A stretch of 64,000 bases of DNA from CAJBVG01 sp943372995. Lineage in GTDB: Bacteria; Bacteroidota; Bacteroidia; Sphingobacteriales; Sphingobacteriaceae. The position numbers and the translations under genes are program-made. Shown in pieces: positions 43,430 through 51,491 of the stretch; positions within the stretch are counted from its first letter, which is position 1; each line of letters starts with the position of its first letter. The stretch covers positions 1-64,000 of the forward strand of contig CALSAQ010000003.1 in the NCBI GenBank assembly GCA_943372995.1, read 5' to 3'. Below the pieces are notes generated by a model that worked only from the letters and a program-made list of their open reading frames with translations, had not been told where the DNA came from and did no database searches.

Positions 43430-43771
43430 TTAGCCTAATTTAGATCCATTGGGCACTTGTTGTTCTGGCTTAATCAGCACTACATCGTGGGGTCCATTGG
43501 CATAAACTCCAAGAACAAGGCATTCCGACATAAAATCTGCAATCTGTTTAGGAGGAAAATTCAATACAGCAAGAATCTGCATGCCTATCAACTCCTCTTT
43601 CTGATAACGAGAAGTTATTTGAGCACTTGATTTTTTTATTCCAAATTCACCAAAGTCAATAGTAAGTTTATACGCAGGTTTCTTTGCTTTTAAAAAATCT
43701 TGTACTTCTATAATTGTACCTGAATGAATGGCGATTTTTTCAAAATCAGAAAAGTTAATGGGAGTTTTCAC
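43430..43771 (-). CDS. csaA: CsaA-type tRNA-binding protein
   Basis: This 113-residue OB-fold protein is related to the C-terminal domain of methionyl- and phenylalanyl-tRNA synthetases. Visible signature: FEKIAIHSGTIIEVQDFLKAKKPAYKLTIDFG, then QITSRYQKEELIGMQILAVLNFPPKQI and SECLVLGVY. CsaA binds tRNA and has been called a secretion chaperone in Bacillus. It starts with GTG, 17 bases inside the epimerase-fold gene, so translation is probably coupled in the rpoN-epimerase-csaA run. Confidence 0.93.
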   Translation of the reverse strand: MKTPINFSDFEKIAIHSGTIIEVQDFLKAKKPAYKLTIDFGEFGIKKSSAQITSRYQKEELIGMQILAVLNFPPKQIADFMSECLVLGVYANGPHDVVLIKPEQQVPNGSKLG

Positions 43772-44516
43772 TTAAATAATAGTTTAATAAGTTATCATAA
43801 ATATATTTATAATTAAATACTTCTTTTGATTTTTCATTATTTATCCATCTAACAGGTTCTGTTTCCGATGCAGCAAACATTGGAGGTTCATATCCATGAT
43901 AGGCACAAACTTTTGAATAAAATTCTACTCTACTTGGATGTTCTGAAGAGCATACATTTACAATCCCTTTGGTGTTTTTTTGCAATGCTAGTTTTAATAT
44001 GTTTATCACATCTGTTTGATGCACTAAGTTCACTTTTTGATTAGGATTCTGAACTTCTTTTCTACCTGCTAAAAAACGAGCTGGATTTCTATTCGGGCCA
44101 ACTAAGCCCGCTAATCTTAATATCAGATAGCTGGCTCCTGTTTCCATTAAAGCCATCTCCTTGCTATGTGCTAGAGAATTCACTTCGAGAGTAGTATCTT
44201 CTGATATACATCCCGATAGACCTTCATAAACAGCAGTCGTTGAAATAAAAATAATTTGCTCAACATGTATTAGTTCTTGAAATAAATGTTGGTAATGAAT
44301 TACGTCATGCTCTTTCTCTGCGATACATATAATCATTGTATCCGATATGGCTTCAGAAGGAAATTTTTCTGATAACGACCATTCGAAAACAGGGTATGGA
44401 GAATGAATTTCTTGTGATTTTCTTTTTGTTGCTTTTACTAGGTATCCATTTTGATGTAAATCATCTGCACATGCTTTTCCTAACCAACCTAAACCTACTA
44501 TGGTAACCGATTTCAT
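43755..44516 (-). CDS. NAD(P)-binding epimerase-fold protein (YeeZ-like)
   Basis: This 253-residue Rossmann-fold protein starts MKSVTIVGLGWLGKACADDLHQNGYLVKATKR, with the dinucleotide-binding GxGxxG-type loop. IIFISTTAVYEGLSGCISED and the Y-containing segment around LILRLAGLVGPNR follow, which match extended SDR and YeeZ-like proteins; the classical YxxxK is not clearly kept. The reaction and substrate are unknown. Its ATG overlaps the rpoN stop (TAATG) and its 3' end overlaps csaA, so it is translated as part of the rpoN operon. Confidence 0.83.
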   Translation of the reverse strand: MKSVTIVGLGWLGKACADDLHQNGYLVKATKRKSQEIHSPYPVFEWSLSEKFPSEAISDTMIICIAEKEHDVIHYQHLFQELIHVEQIIFISTTAVYEGLSGCISEDTTLEVNSLAHSKEMALMETGASYLILRLAGLVGPNRNPARFLAGRKEVQNPNQKVNLVHQTDVINILKLALQKNTKGIVNVCSSEHPSRVEFYSKVCAYHGYEPPMFAASETEPVRWINNEKSKEVFNYKYIYDNLLNYYLSENSH

Positions 44517-45985
44517 TACAGTTCTTTTCTCAAACGAGCAACTGGTATGTTTAGCTGTTCTCTGTATTTTGCTACTGTTCTTCTAGCGATGTTGTAGCCA
44601 TTTTCTTTTAAAATCTCAGCTAATTTTTCATCAGCAAGAGGATGTTTCTTATCTTCTTTACCAATACATTCTTCTAGAATTTTCTTTACCTCTCTATTTG
44701 AAACCTCTTCCCCACTTTCAGTTTGTATACCTTCTGAGAAAAAAGATTTCAATAAAAATGTTCCAAATTCAGTTTGTACATATTTACTGTTTGCAACACG
44801 CGACACGGTAGATATATCCATTTGCACTTGATCTGCGATATCCTTCAAGATCATCGGTCTTAATTTACGCTCATCACCAGTTAAGAAGTAATCATATTGA
44901 TAATTCATAATGGCATTCATTGTTTTAATCAATGTTTGTTGGCGTTGTTTAATCGCATCTATAAACCACTTTGCTGAATCTAGTTTTTGCTTTACAAATT
45001 GCACCGCTTCCTTCATCTTTTTATCTTTCTGCACGGCCTTATCGTAAGTCTGAAACATCTCTTGGTACGATTTACTTACTCTTAACTCAGGTGCATTTTT
45101 AGAATTTAAAGTAAGTATAAGGTATTGATCGTTTTTATTGATGATAAAATCTGGTATTACTTGTAATTGCTTAGAATTATCTGCAAATGAATTTCCAGGT
45201 TTTGGGTTTAATCGAAGAATTTCATTAATGGCATTCTTTAAGTCGTCGCCTGTAATACCTAAACTCTTCTCTAATTTATCGTAATGTTTTTTAGTAAACT
45301 CTTCTAAATAATCGCGTACAATGGTAGTGGCAAGCACAATGCTTTTTTGTTGTTGATTTTTGCGTTTTAACTGTAACAGCAAACATTCTTGCAAATTACG
45401 AGCACCAACTCCAGCAGGATCGAATGATTGGATAATTTCTAATAAGTGCTCTATTTCTGTTTCGTTGCTAAAAATATTTTGAGAAAAGGCTAAATCATCA
45501 ACCAAAGCTGTAATAGGTCTTCTCAGATAACCATCATCATCTAAACTTCCTAGTATATGTTGAGCAACCATAAATTCATGATCGGCCATCACACATAAAC
45601 TCAATTGTACTTGAAGCATTTCATGAAAAGAAGTGGTTACTGCAATAGGCATTTCCTTTTTCTCTTCATCATCAGAATCATTATCGTTCATCATTTTGTA
45701 TCCATCATCTTGATCATCATCTTGAAGATAATCGTCGATATTGAATTCATCCGGCTGTTCGTTTACCTCTTCTTTTACATCATTGGTATGTTCATCATCT
45801 AAAGAATATTCAGGAATTTCTTCTACGCTCGATAAGCTACCGTCTTCTAATGCAGGGTTCTCCTCGAGCTCTTCTTTAATCCTCGAATCGAGCATAACAG
45901 TAGGTATCTGCAGCAATTTGATGAATTGAATTTGCTGTGGAGATAACTTTTGAAGTAGTTTCTGTTGTAGACTCTGCTTTAGCAT
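44516..45985 (-). CDS. rpoN: RNA polymerase sigma-54 factor
   Basis: This alternative sigma factor needs ATP-driven enhancer-binding proteins. It has 489 residues starting MLKQSLQQKLLQKLSPQQIQFIKLLQIPT (region I, the activator-contact domain). The frame runs 72 bases further up, but the family start is clear. An acidic region II (residues about 60-110, rich in D and E) follows, then the core-binding domain. The DNA-binding domain holds an HTH (ADQVQMDISTVSRVANSKYV) and the RpoN box IARRTVAKYREQLNIP. No enhancer-binding activator gene lies in this window. It is divergent from asnS with 83 bases between. Confidence 0.97.
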   Translation of the reverse strand: MLKQSLQQKLLQKLSPQQIQFIKLLQIPTVMLDSRIKEELEENPALEDGSLSSVEEIPEYSLDDEHTNDVKEEVNEQPDEFNIDDYLQDDDQDDGYKMMNDNDSDDEEKKEMPIAVTTSFHEMLQVQLSLCVMADHEFMVAQHILGSLDDDGYLRRPITALVDDLAFSQNIFSNETEIEHLLEIIQSFDPAGVGARNLQECLLLQLKRKNQQQKSIVLATTIVRDYLEEFTKKHYDKLEKSLGITGDDLKNAINEILRLNPKPGNSFADNSKQLQVIPDFIINKNDQYLILTLNSKNAPELRVSKSYQEMFQTYDKAVQKDKKMKEAVQFVKQKLDSAKWFIDAIKQRQQTLIKTMNAIMNYQYDYFLTGDERKLRPMILKDIADQVQMDISTVSRVANSKYVQTEFGTFLLKSFFSEGIQTESGEEVSNREVKKILEECIGKEDKKHPLADEKLAEILKENGYNIARRTVAKYREQLNIPVARLRKEL

Positions 45986-46030
45986 ACTTTTTATTCGCTC
46001 GAAAATACAACAAAAAAAAAGAAAAAACAC

Positions 46031-46038
46031 TATTTTTG
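46031..46038 (+). promoter_or_regulatory. -7 promoter box upstream of asnS
   Basis: TATTTTTG matches the Bacteroidota -7 box and lies 30 bases before the asnS ATG. No TTTG stands at the usual -33 distance; the region is A-rich. Confidence 0.35.
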
Positions 46039-46068
46039 CATTTCCAAAAAAAGACAAATGAGATTCTT

Positions 46069-47583
46069 ATGACATACATCAGAGATTTAAAAAAAGAAGA
46101 AGGCAAGGTAGTTAGCTTAAACGGTTGGGTATCAAACAAACGCAGTGGGAAAGGTATTGTATTTATCATACTACGCGATGGTACTGGCTTGTGTCAATGT
46201 GTTGTAACTGAAGAATCTATTGATCAGAATTTATTTCAAATTGCAGATAAATTAAGCTTAGAAAGCTCAATAAAAGTAACTGGAACAGTACGTAAAGACG
46301 AACGTCAAGTAGGTGGTTACGAATTGCAAGTAAGCGACTTACATGTTTATCATGTAGCTGAAGAGTACCCTATTTCTAAGAAAGCACATGGGATTGAGTT
46401 TTTAATGGATAACCGTCACTTATGGTTACGTTCTCGTAGACAATGGGCTATCATGCGTATTAGAAATACCATCTCATTCGCTATTCATAAGTTCTTCCAA
46501 GAGAATGAATTCGTGCAAATGGATGCTCCTATTTTTACAGGTAACGCTTGCGAGGGTACAACCAATCTTTTTGAAACAGATTTTTATGATGCTCCTGCTT
46601 ATCTATCACAATCGGGGCAGCTATATGGTGAGGCTATGGCAATGGCAATGGGTAAGATTTATACCTTCGGACCAACTTTCCGTGCTGAAAAATCGAAAAC
46701 ACGTCGTCACTTATCAGAATTTTGGATGATAGAACCAGAAATGGCTTTCTATGATTTAGATATGAACATGGATCTTATCGAAAACTTCTTGAGATATGTG
46801 GTTACTGATGTATTAGAAAAATGTGAAGAAGAATTAGCGATAATAGAAAGAGACACAACCATATTAAAAAACATCATCACTAAATTCCCTCGCCTCCCAT
46901 ACGATGAAGCAGTAAGAATTATTAAAGGGGAACAAGATGTAAACGGTAAAAACTCTATTAAAACATTAGAGTCTGATCTTGCTAAAGTAAAAGCTCGTAT
47001 AGCTGAAATTGAAGCAGAAATAAAAGAACGCGAAGAAAAAGTAGCTACTCCTGGAATGAAAAAAGGAGAAGTAAACTTCAACGTGAATAAAATTTCGGAA
47101 TTACGCGACGAATTAAAAGATTGTGAAGAAGATGCTCGTAACATTCCACAATGGTTAGAATCAGCAAGAACATTTGAATATGGAAACGATTTCGGTGGTT
47201 CTGATGAAACGGTATTAACCCGATTATTCGAAACCCCAATAATGGTTTACAACTGGCCACATGAAGTAAAAGCATTTTACCTAAAGCGTGCTGATGACTC
47301 GAGATTTGCTAAAGGTGTAGATGTACTTGCCCCTGAAGGTTATGGAGAAATTGTTGGTGGTGGCGAACGTGAAACAGATAAAGACTTACTAATTGCAAAA
47401 ATTAATGAACATGAATTACCTATGGAGGCCTTCGAATGGTACCTCGACCTTCGTAGATATGGTAGTGTTCCTCATTCTGGCTTTGGACTAGGTCTCGAAC
47501 GTTTAGTAGCTTGGGTATGTAAACTCCCTCATGTGAGAGAAACCATTCCTTTCCCAAGAATGTACGGAAGGCTATTGCCGTAA
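46069..47583 (+). CDS. asnS: Asparaginyl-tRNA synthetase
   Basis: This enzyme charges tRNA-Asn. It has 504 residues from MTYIRDLKKEEGKVVSLNGWV (the frame extends upstream but this is the family start). The N-terminal OB-fold anticodon domain covers about residues 15-105. The class II core has motif 2 FRAEKSKTRRHLSEFWMIEPEMAF and motif 3 GFGLGLERLVAWVC. Between about residues 288 and 368 there is an 80-residue insertion, largely a predicted coiled coil (ESDLAKVKARIAEIEAEIKE) that most AsnRS lack. Apart from that, all active-site motifs are intact. Confidence 0.97.
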   Translation: MTYIRDLKKEEGKVVSLNGWVSNKRSGKGIVFIILRDGTGLCQCVVTEESIDQNLFQIADKLSLESSIKVTGTVRKDERQVGGYELQVSDLHVYHVAEEYPISKKAHGIEFLMDNRHLWLRSRRQWAIMRIRNTISFAIHKFFQENEFVQMDAPIFTGNACEGTTNLFETDFYDAPAYLSQSGQLYGEAMAMAMGKIYTFGPTFRAEKSKTRRHLSEFWMIEPEMAFYDLDMNMDLIENFLRYVVTDVLEKCEEELAIIERDTTILKNIITKFPRLPYDEAVRIIKGEQDVNGKNSIKTLESDLAKVKARIAEIEAEIKEREEKVATPGMKKGEVNFNVNKISELRDELKDCEEDARNIPQWLESARTFEYGNDFGGSDETVLTRLFETPIMVYNWPHEVKAFYLKRADDSRFAKGVDVLAPEGYGEIVGGGERETDKDLLIAKINEHELPMEAFEWYLDLRRYGSVPHSGFGLGLERLVAWVCKLPHVRETIPFPRMYGRLLP

Positions 47584-47628
47584 TCATTTATTCCCATTAT
47601 ATTAGTTTATCAACATAAATCAAATACA

Positions 47629-47949
47629 ATGGGAATTATTAAAGAATTTAAACTCTTCGTTTCTAGAGGAAATGCAGTAGAACTCGCTATAGGTGTGGTT
47701 ATTGGTGCAGCCTTTCAAAAGGTTGTCGACTCTATTGTAAATGATATTATTATGCCTCCTATAGGGTACTTAATTGGTAAAGTCGATTTTAAAGACTTGA
47801 AATTACGCCTAGGAGAAGTGGTCACGATAAACTACGGTAGCTTTATACAAACACTAATCCAATTTACTATTATAGCCTTCACTATTTTCTTGGTGGTAAA
47901 ATTGCTAAATCGCATGAGGAGAAATGAAGAGTTGGTGAATTTACCCTAA
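47629..47949 (+). CDS. mscL: Large-conductance mechanosensitive channel, short form
   Basis: This inner-membrane channel opens under membrane tension to release osmolytes. It has 106 residues against about 130-140 usually. The N-terminal amphipathic helix and TM1 (EFKLFVSRGNAVELAIGVVIGAAF, with the conserved RGN and the pore-lining VIG) and TM2 (FIQTLIQFTIIAFTIFLVVKLLNRM) are intact. The periplasmic loop and the C-terminal cytoplasmic bundle are shortened. The start codon lies in the right arm of a 9-bp inverted repeat (ATTCCCATT / AATGGGAAT). Confidence 0.92.
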   Translation: MGIIKEFKLFVSRGNAVELAIGVVIGAAFQKVVDSIVNDIIMPPIGYLIGKVDFKDLKLRLGEVVTINYGSFIQTLIQFTIIAFTIFLVVKLLNRMRRNEELVNLP

Positions 47950-47954
47950 AAAAA

Positions 47955-47988
47955 TATGTTAATGAGATAATGTGTTAATGTGTTAATT
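47955..47988. repeat. Octamer tandem repeat between mscL and the DUF3078 gene
   Basis: ATGTTAAT, GAGATAAT, GTGTTAAT and GTGTTAAT follow in tandem, the reverse complement of the ATTAACAC family seen between iscS and iscU. The array ends at the ATG of the next gene. Confidence 0.7.
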
Positions 47989-48906
47989 ATGAGAAAAAAA
48001 ATCATACCTACAATTTTACTAACCACTTCTTTGGTGGTATCTAAAGTATCCATGGCTCAAACGGATACCATTCCAAAATCCGATACCAGTCAATGGAAAA
48101 AAGGTGGTCTTATGCAACTAGGTGTTAGTCAGGCTTCCTTTACAAACTGGGCAGCTGGAGGTATTAGTAATGTGAATGTTGGGTCATTAATCAGTTTGTA
48201 TGCCAACAAAAAAACGCTAACGGCAAATTGGGAAAATAACCTAGATTTAGGTTTCGGGTTACAAAAAATTGATGGAGGCGACTACCGTAAAAGTGAAGAC
48301 AGAATAGAGTTGAACAGCAAATATGGAAGAAAGATTAACGACAAGTTGAATTATTCCGCCCTATTTAATTTTAGGTCACAATTTGCTCAAGGTTTTAACT
48401 ATACCGATACGAGTACAGTCTATGTATCAAATTTCCTATCACCCTCATTCACTACCATTTCTGTCGGATTAGATTACCGCCCAATGGAAGCACTAAGTGT
48501 TTACTTATCTCCAATTACTGGTAAAATCACTACTGTTACTGATGCTCAGCTATCAAACGCAGGAGCTTATGGGGTTGATACTGGTAAAACCGTACGTTTT
48601 GAGTTCGGGGCGTCCTTATCAGCTAAATACCAGAAAATTTTTAAAAACAATATTCAATTAAAGTCGAAACTCGACCTATTTGGAAATTTCGAAGATATTC
48701 AAGCAATAGATGTAAACTGGGAAAATATATTTGCCTTTCAGATTACTAAACTCTTAAATGTGTCTCTAACGACCAATTTATTGTATGATCAAGACATATT
48801 AATCCCAAAAAATGTAGAAAGTAGCCCGGGTGTATTTACCGTAGAAAACAAGCCTAGAGTGCAGTTTAAGCAGGTTTTCTCATTAGGTCTGAGCTATAAA
48901 TTCTGA
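47989..48906 (+). CDS. DUF3078-family exported protein
   Basis: This 305-residue protein of unknown function is frequent in Bacteroidota. After a signal peptide (MRKKIIPTILLTTSLVVSKVSMAQ), the family signature GGLMQLGVSQASFTNWAAGGISNVNVG is seen. Amphipathic strands follow, with alternating charged and aromatic residues (LYANKKTLTANWENNLDLGFGLQ), which suggests an outer-membrane beta-barrel. The strand wording continues to the C-terminal VFSLGLSYKF, ending in phenylalanine like other barrels. An in-frame GTG nine bases upstream is inside the repeat array and is unlikely to be the start. Confidence 0.87.
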   Translation: MRKKIIPTILLTTSLVVSKVSMAQTDTIPKSDTSQWKKGGLMQLGVSQASFTNWAAGGISNVNVGSLISLYANKKTLTANWENNLDLGFGLQKIDGGDYRKSEDRIELNSKYGRKINDKLNYSALFNFRSQFAQGFNYTDTSTVYVSNFLSPSFTTISVGLDYRPMEALSVYLSPITGKITTVTDAQLSNAGAYGVDTGKTVRFEFGASLSAKYQKIFKNNIQLKSKLDLFGNFEDIQAIDVNWENIFAFQITKLLNVSLTTNLLYDQDILIPKNVESSPGVFTVENKPRVQFKQVFSLGLSYKF

Positions 48907-48921
48907 TATTTTAAATAAAAA

Positions 48922-48952
48922 TTGCATTCTAAAGGAAGCTTCCTTATATTTG
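48922..48952 (+). promoter_or_regulatory. Promoter of rpmH with palindromic spacer
   Basis: TTG (48922-48924), a 20-base spacer and TATATTTG (48945-48952) match the Bacteroidota vegetative promoter. The spacer holds a perfect 14-bp palindrome AAGGAAGCTTCCTT (48932-48945), placed where a dimeric repressor would overlap polymerase. Confidence 0.6.
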
Positions 48953-48979
48953 CAGCCTTGTTTTAAGAAATAAATAGAA

Positions 48980-49138
48980 ATGAAACGTACATTCCAACCA
49001 TCGCAAAGAAAAAGAAGAAATAAACACGGATTCAGAGAGAGAATGTCTTCTGCAAACGGTCGTCGTGTTTTAGCTTCGAGAAGAGCTAAAGGCAGAAAAA
49101 AATTAACTGTTTCTAGCGAGAAACAACATAAACGCTAA
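48980..49138 (+). CDS. rpmH: Ribosomal protein L34
   Basis: This 52-residue, very basic large-subunit protein reads MKRTFQPSQRKRRNKHGFRE and continues RMSSANGRRVLASRRAKGRK, the universal L34 sequence. It is short enough to be missed by length cut-offs. It has its own promoter and precedes rnpA by 63 bases, as in nearly all bacteria. Confidence is high because almost every residue follows the family. Confidence 0.97.
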   Translation: MKRTFQPSQRKRRNKHGFRERMSSANGRRVLASRRAKGRKKLTVSSEKQHKR

Positions 49139-49201
49139 TTTTCCGGTGGGACTTTTTGATTGTGGGTCAATTCAAAATTTCCATAATCATACGGAGACCC
49201 G

Positions 49202-49582
49202 ATGAAAAAATATTACTTCAGAAAAGAAGAACGCTTGAGTAGTGTAAAGCTTATTGATGAGCTATACAGCCAAGGTTCTTCTTTTTCTTTTTACCCTTTC
49301 CGCATCACCTACAAGCTTACTGAAACTGAAGGACCACCAGTAAAAGTGGTTATTGCTGTTCCTAAACGTAAGTTTAAGCTCGCCGTAGAGCGCAACCGCA
49401 TTAAACGTCAAATAAAAGAAGTGTACAGGCATTTGAAGGAGGATTATTTATACCCCGAACTACAATCGAGAGGCATCCAAATGAATCTGATGATTGTTTT
49501 TACCAGTAACGAAATAATTACTACTACATCCATTAGAAAAAAACTAAATTTAGCTCTAGAACGTTTAGTAAAAAAGCTATAA
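49202..49582 (+). CDS. rnpA: Ribonuclease P protein component
   Basis: This protein subunit of RNase P assists the catalytic RNA in removing 5' leaders from pre-tRNAs. It has 126 residues. The family RNR motif is seen in KLAVERNRIKRQIKEVYR, preceded by VVIAVPKRKFK. It follows rpmH and precedes yidD by 2 bases. The 63-base gap before it can form two mutually exclusive short hairpins near the ribosome-binding site. The catalytic RNA gene is not in this window. Confidence 0.95.
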   Translation: MKKYYFRKEERLSSVKLIDELYSQGSSFSFYPFRITYKLTETEGPPVKVVIAVPKRKFKLAVERNRIKRQIKEVYRHLKEDYLYPELQSRGIQMNLMIVFTSNEIITTTSIRKKLNLALERLVKKL

Positions 49583-49584
49583 TT

Positions 49585-49797
49585 ATGTTTGCCTTTTTGT
49601 TCACCCTACTTATTAAAATTTACCAAAGGTTAATATCTCCGATATTACCCAACGCATGCCGCTATACTCCTACTTGCTCTGAGTATGGTGTGCAAGCAAT
49701 AAAAAAGTATGGTGCATGGAGAGGTGGATGGAAAGCTATTAAAAGAATTTCACGCTGCCATCCTTGGGGTGGTAGTGGTTACGACCCATTAGTTTAA
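49585..49797 (+). CDS. yidD: Membrane protein insertion efficiency factor YidD
   Basis: This 70-residue protein helps YidC-dependent membrane protein insertion. The sequence shows the family signature LISPILPNACRYTPTCSEYGVQAI with its three cysteines, then GGWKAIKRISRCHPWGGSGYDP. It starts 2 bases after rnpA and ends 4 bases before the S41 peptidase. The usual next gene yidC is missing here, so the classical rpmH-rnpA-yidD-yidC order is broken after yidD. Confidence 0.97.
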   Translation: MFAFLFTLLIKIYQRLISPILPNACRYTPTCSEYGVQAIKKYGAWRGGWKAIKRISRCHPWGGSGYDPLV

Positions 49798-49801
49798 GAA
49801 T

Positions 49802-51469
49802 ATGAATAAATTTAAAAAAATCACCCTTGCGCTCGGTATAGCAATTGCATCTTTTGGCTCTCTCGCGTTTGTAGATAACTATTTCGAGATTTCTAAAAAC
49901 CTCGAAATATTTACAACCACGTATAAAGAACTAAATTCTAATTATGTAGATGATGTAGACCCCGCAAAATTGATGCGTACTGGCATTGAAGCTATGGTTG
50001 AGTCTCTCGACCCCTATACCAACTATATTTCTGAATCGGAAGTGGAGGATTATCGTTTCATGACTACAGGGCAATATGGAGGCGTTGGAGCAACAATATT
50101 CCAAAGAGATAAGAATATATACATCAGGGAGATTTACGAAGGCTATGCCGCTCAAAAAGCTGGTTTACGAGCAGGTGATCAATTAGTTGAAATTGATGGT
50201 AAATCGCTTTACGGAAAAACCAATGCAGAAGTGAGTAAATTTCTAAAAGGGCAAGCTGGAACAGAGTTAACTGTTTTAGTGAAACGTGATGGAGAAGAGA
50301 AACCATTTAAAGTAACTGTTAAACGTGTCGACATTCAAATTGAAAACGTGCCTTACTATGGAATGGTGAATGAAGATGTTGGTATTATTATTCTTCAAGG
50401 ATTTACTCAGAATGCGAGTAAAGAGGTTACTCATGCATTAAGAGAATTGAAAAAGAATCAAAATTTAAAAGCAGTTATCCTCGACCTTAGAGGTAACCCT
50501 GGAGGTTTACTCCATGAAGCTGTAAATATTTCAAACATATTTGTAAACAAAGGAGAGTTTGCAGTAGACACTAGAGGTAAAAACAAAGAAGCTAATAAAA
50601 AATACTATACCATAAACGACCCAATTGATGCAAACATTCCATTGGCAGTACTTACAAGTAGTAGTTCTGCATCAGCATCAGAAATTGTTTCGGGTGTAAT
50701 TCAAGATTTAGATAGAGGTGTAATTGTTGGTCAACGTACCTTCGGTAAAGGTTTAGTTCAAACTACAAGACCATTAAGTTATAATGCTCAACTAAAAATT
50801 ACTACTGCAAAGTATTATATTCCAAGTGGAAGATGTATACAGGCACTCGACTATTCAAATAGAAACGAAGATGGATCTGTTGGTAAAATTCCAGATTCTC
50901 TTATTAAAGAATTCAAAACAAAATCAGGTAGAAAAGTATACGATGGAGGTGGTGTAGCGCCCGACTTTGCTATAGAACCTAGTTCTTACTCAATAGTTAC
51001 TCAAACCTTACTTAATAAAAATATAATATTTGATTATGTAGGGAAATACGTAAACCAACATCCTACAGCACCAAATTTAACCACATTCAGCCTAAGTAAA
51101 GCAGACTACAATAATTTTGTAGAGTATGTAAAAACTACAGATTTCGATTATAAAACCAAATCGGAAAAGATGCTCGACGATTATAAAGAGGCTGCTATAA
51201 AAGAAAAGTACTATGATGCTGTTAAGAATGATTTTGAGCAATTAAAATCTAAATTACTACACGATAAAAACGCAGATTTATTAAAGTTTGAACCAGAGAT
51301 TAAAGAGATATTAGAAGAGGAAATTATTGCAAGGTATTATTACCAAAAAGGCAGAATACAGCAATCGTTAAAAAATGATCTTGAAGTGAAAAAAGCTATT
51401 TCTGTATTAAATGATAAGCAACTTTATACAAATACATTAAAATATAAAGAACTTTCCAATAAAAATTAG
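49802..51469 (+). CDS. S41-family C-terminal processing peptidase
   Basis: This exported serine protease of the CtpA/Prc family has 555 residues. It has an N-terminal signal or anchor (MNKFKKITLALGIAIASFGSLAF). A PDZ domain covers about residues 90-175 (QYGGVGATIF, IYEGYAAQKAGLRAGDQL), and the S41 catalytic core follows. Catalytic S291 is in SSASASEIVSG and K316 in RTFGKGLVQ, spaced by 25 residues as in D1 protease. The C-terminal third (from about 400) is helical and peculiar to Bacteroidota members. The gene starts 4 bases after yidD, so a shared transcript with rpmH-rnpA-yidD is likely. Confidence 0.93.
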   Translation: MNKFKKITLALGIAIASFGSLAFVDNYFEISKNLEIFTTTYKELNSNYVDDVDPAKLMRTGIEAMVESLDPYTNYISESEVEDYRFMTTGQYGGVGATIFQRDKNIYIREIYEGYAAQKAGLRAGDQLVEIDGKSLYGKTNAEVSKFLKGQAGTELTVLVKRDGEEKPFKVTVKRVDIQIENVPYYGMVNEDVGIIILQGFTQNASKEVTHALRELKKNQNLKAVILDLRGNPGGLLHEAVNISNIFVNKGEFAVDTRGKNKEANKKYYTINDPIDANIPLAVLTSSSSASASEIVSGVIQDLDRGVIVGQRTFGKGLVQTTRPLSYNAQLKITTAKYYIPSGRCIQALDYSNRNEDGSVGKIPDSLIKEFKTKSGRKVYDGGGVAPDFAIEPSSYSIVTQTLLNKNIIFDYVGKYVNQHPTAPNLTTFSLSKADYNNFVEYVKTTDFDYKTKSEKMLDDYKEAAIKEKYYDAVKNDFEQLKSKLLHDKNADLLKFEPEIKEILEEEIIARYYYQKGRIQQSLKNDLEVKKAISVLNDKQLYTNTLKYKELSNKN

Positions 51470-51491
51470 GAAATTGCGCTAAACTAAACGC

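Noticed and set aside
48980..49797. Chromosome origin near rpmH-rnpA
   Set aside because: There is no dnaA gene and no cluster of DnaA boxes that I can see; the rpmH-rnpA pair alone does not mark oriC in this phylum.
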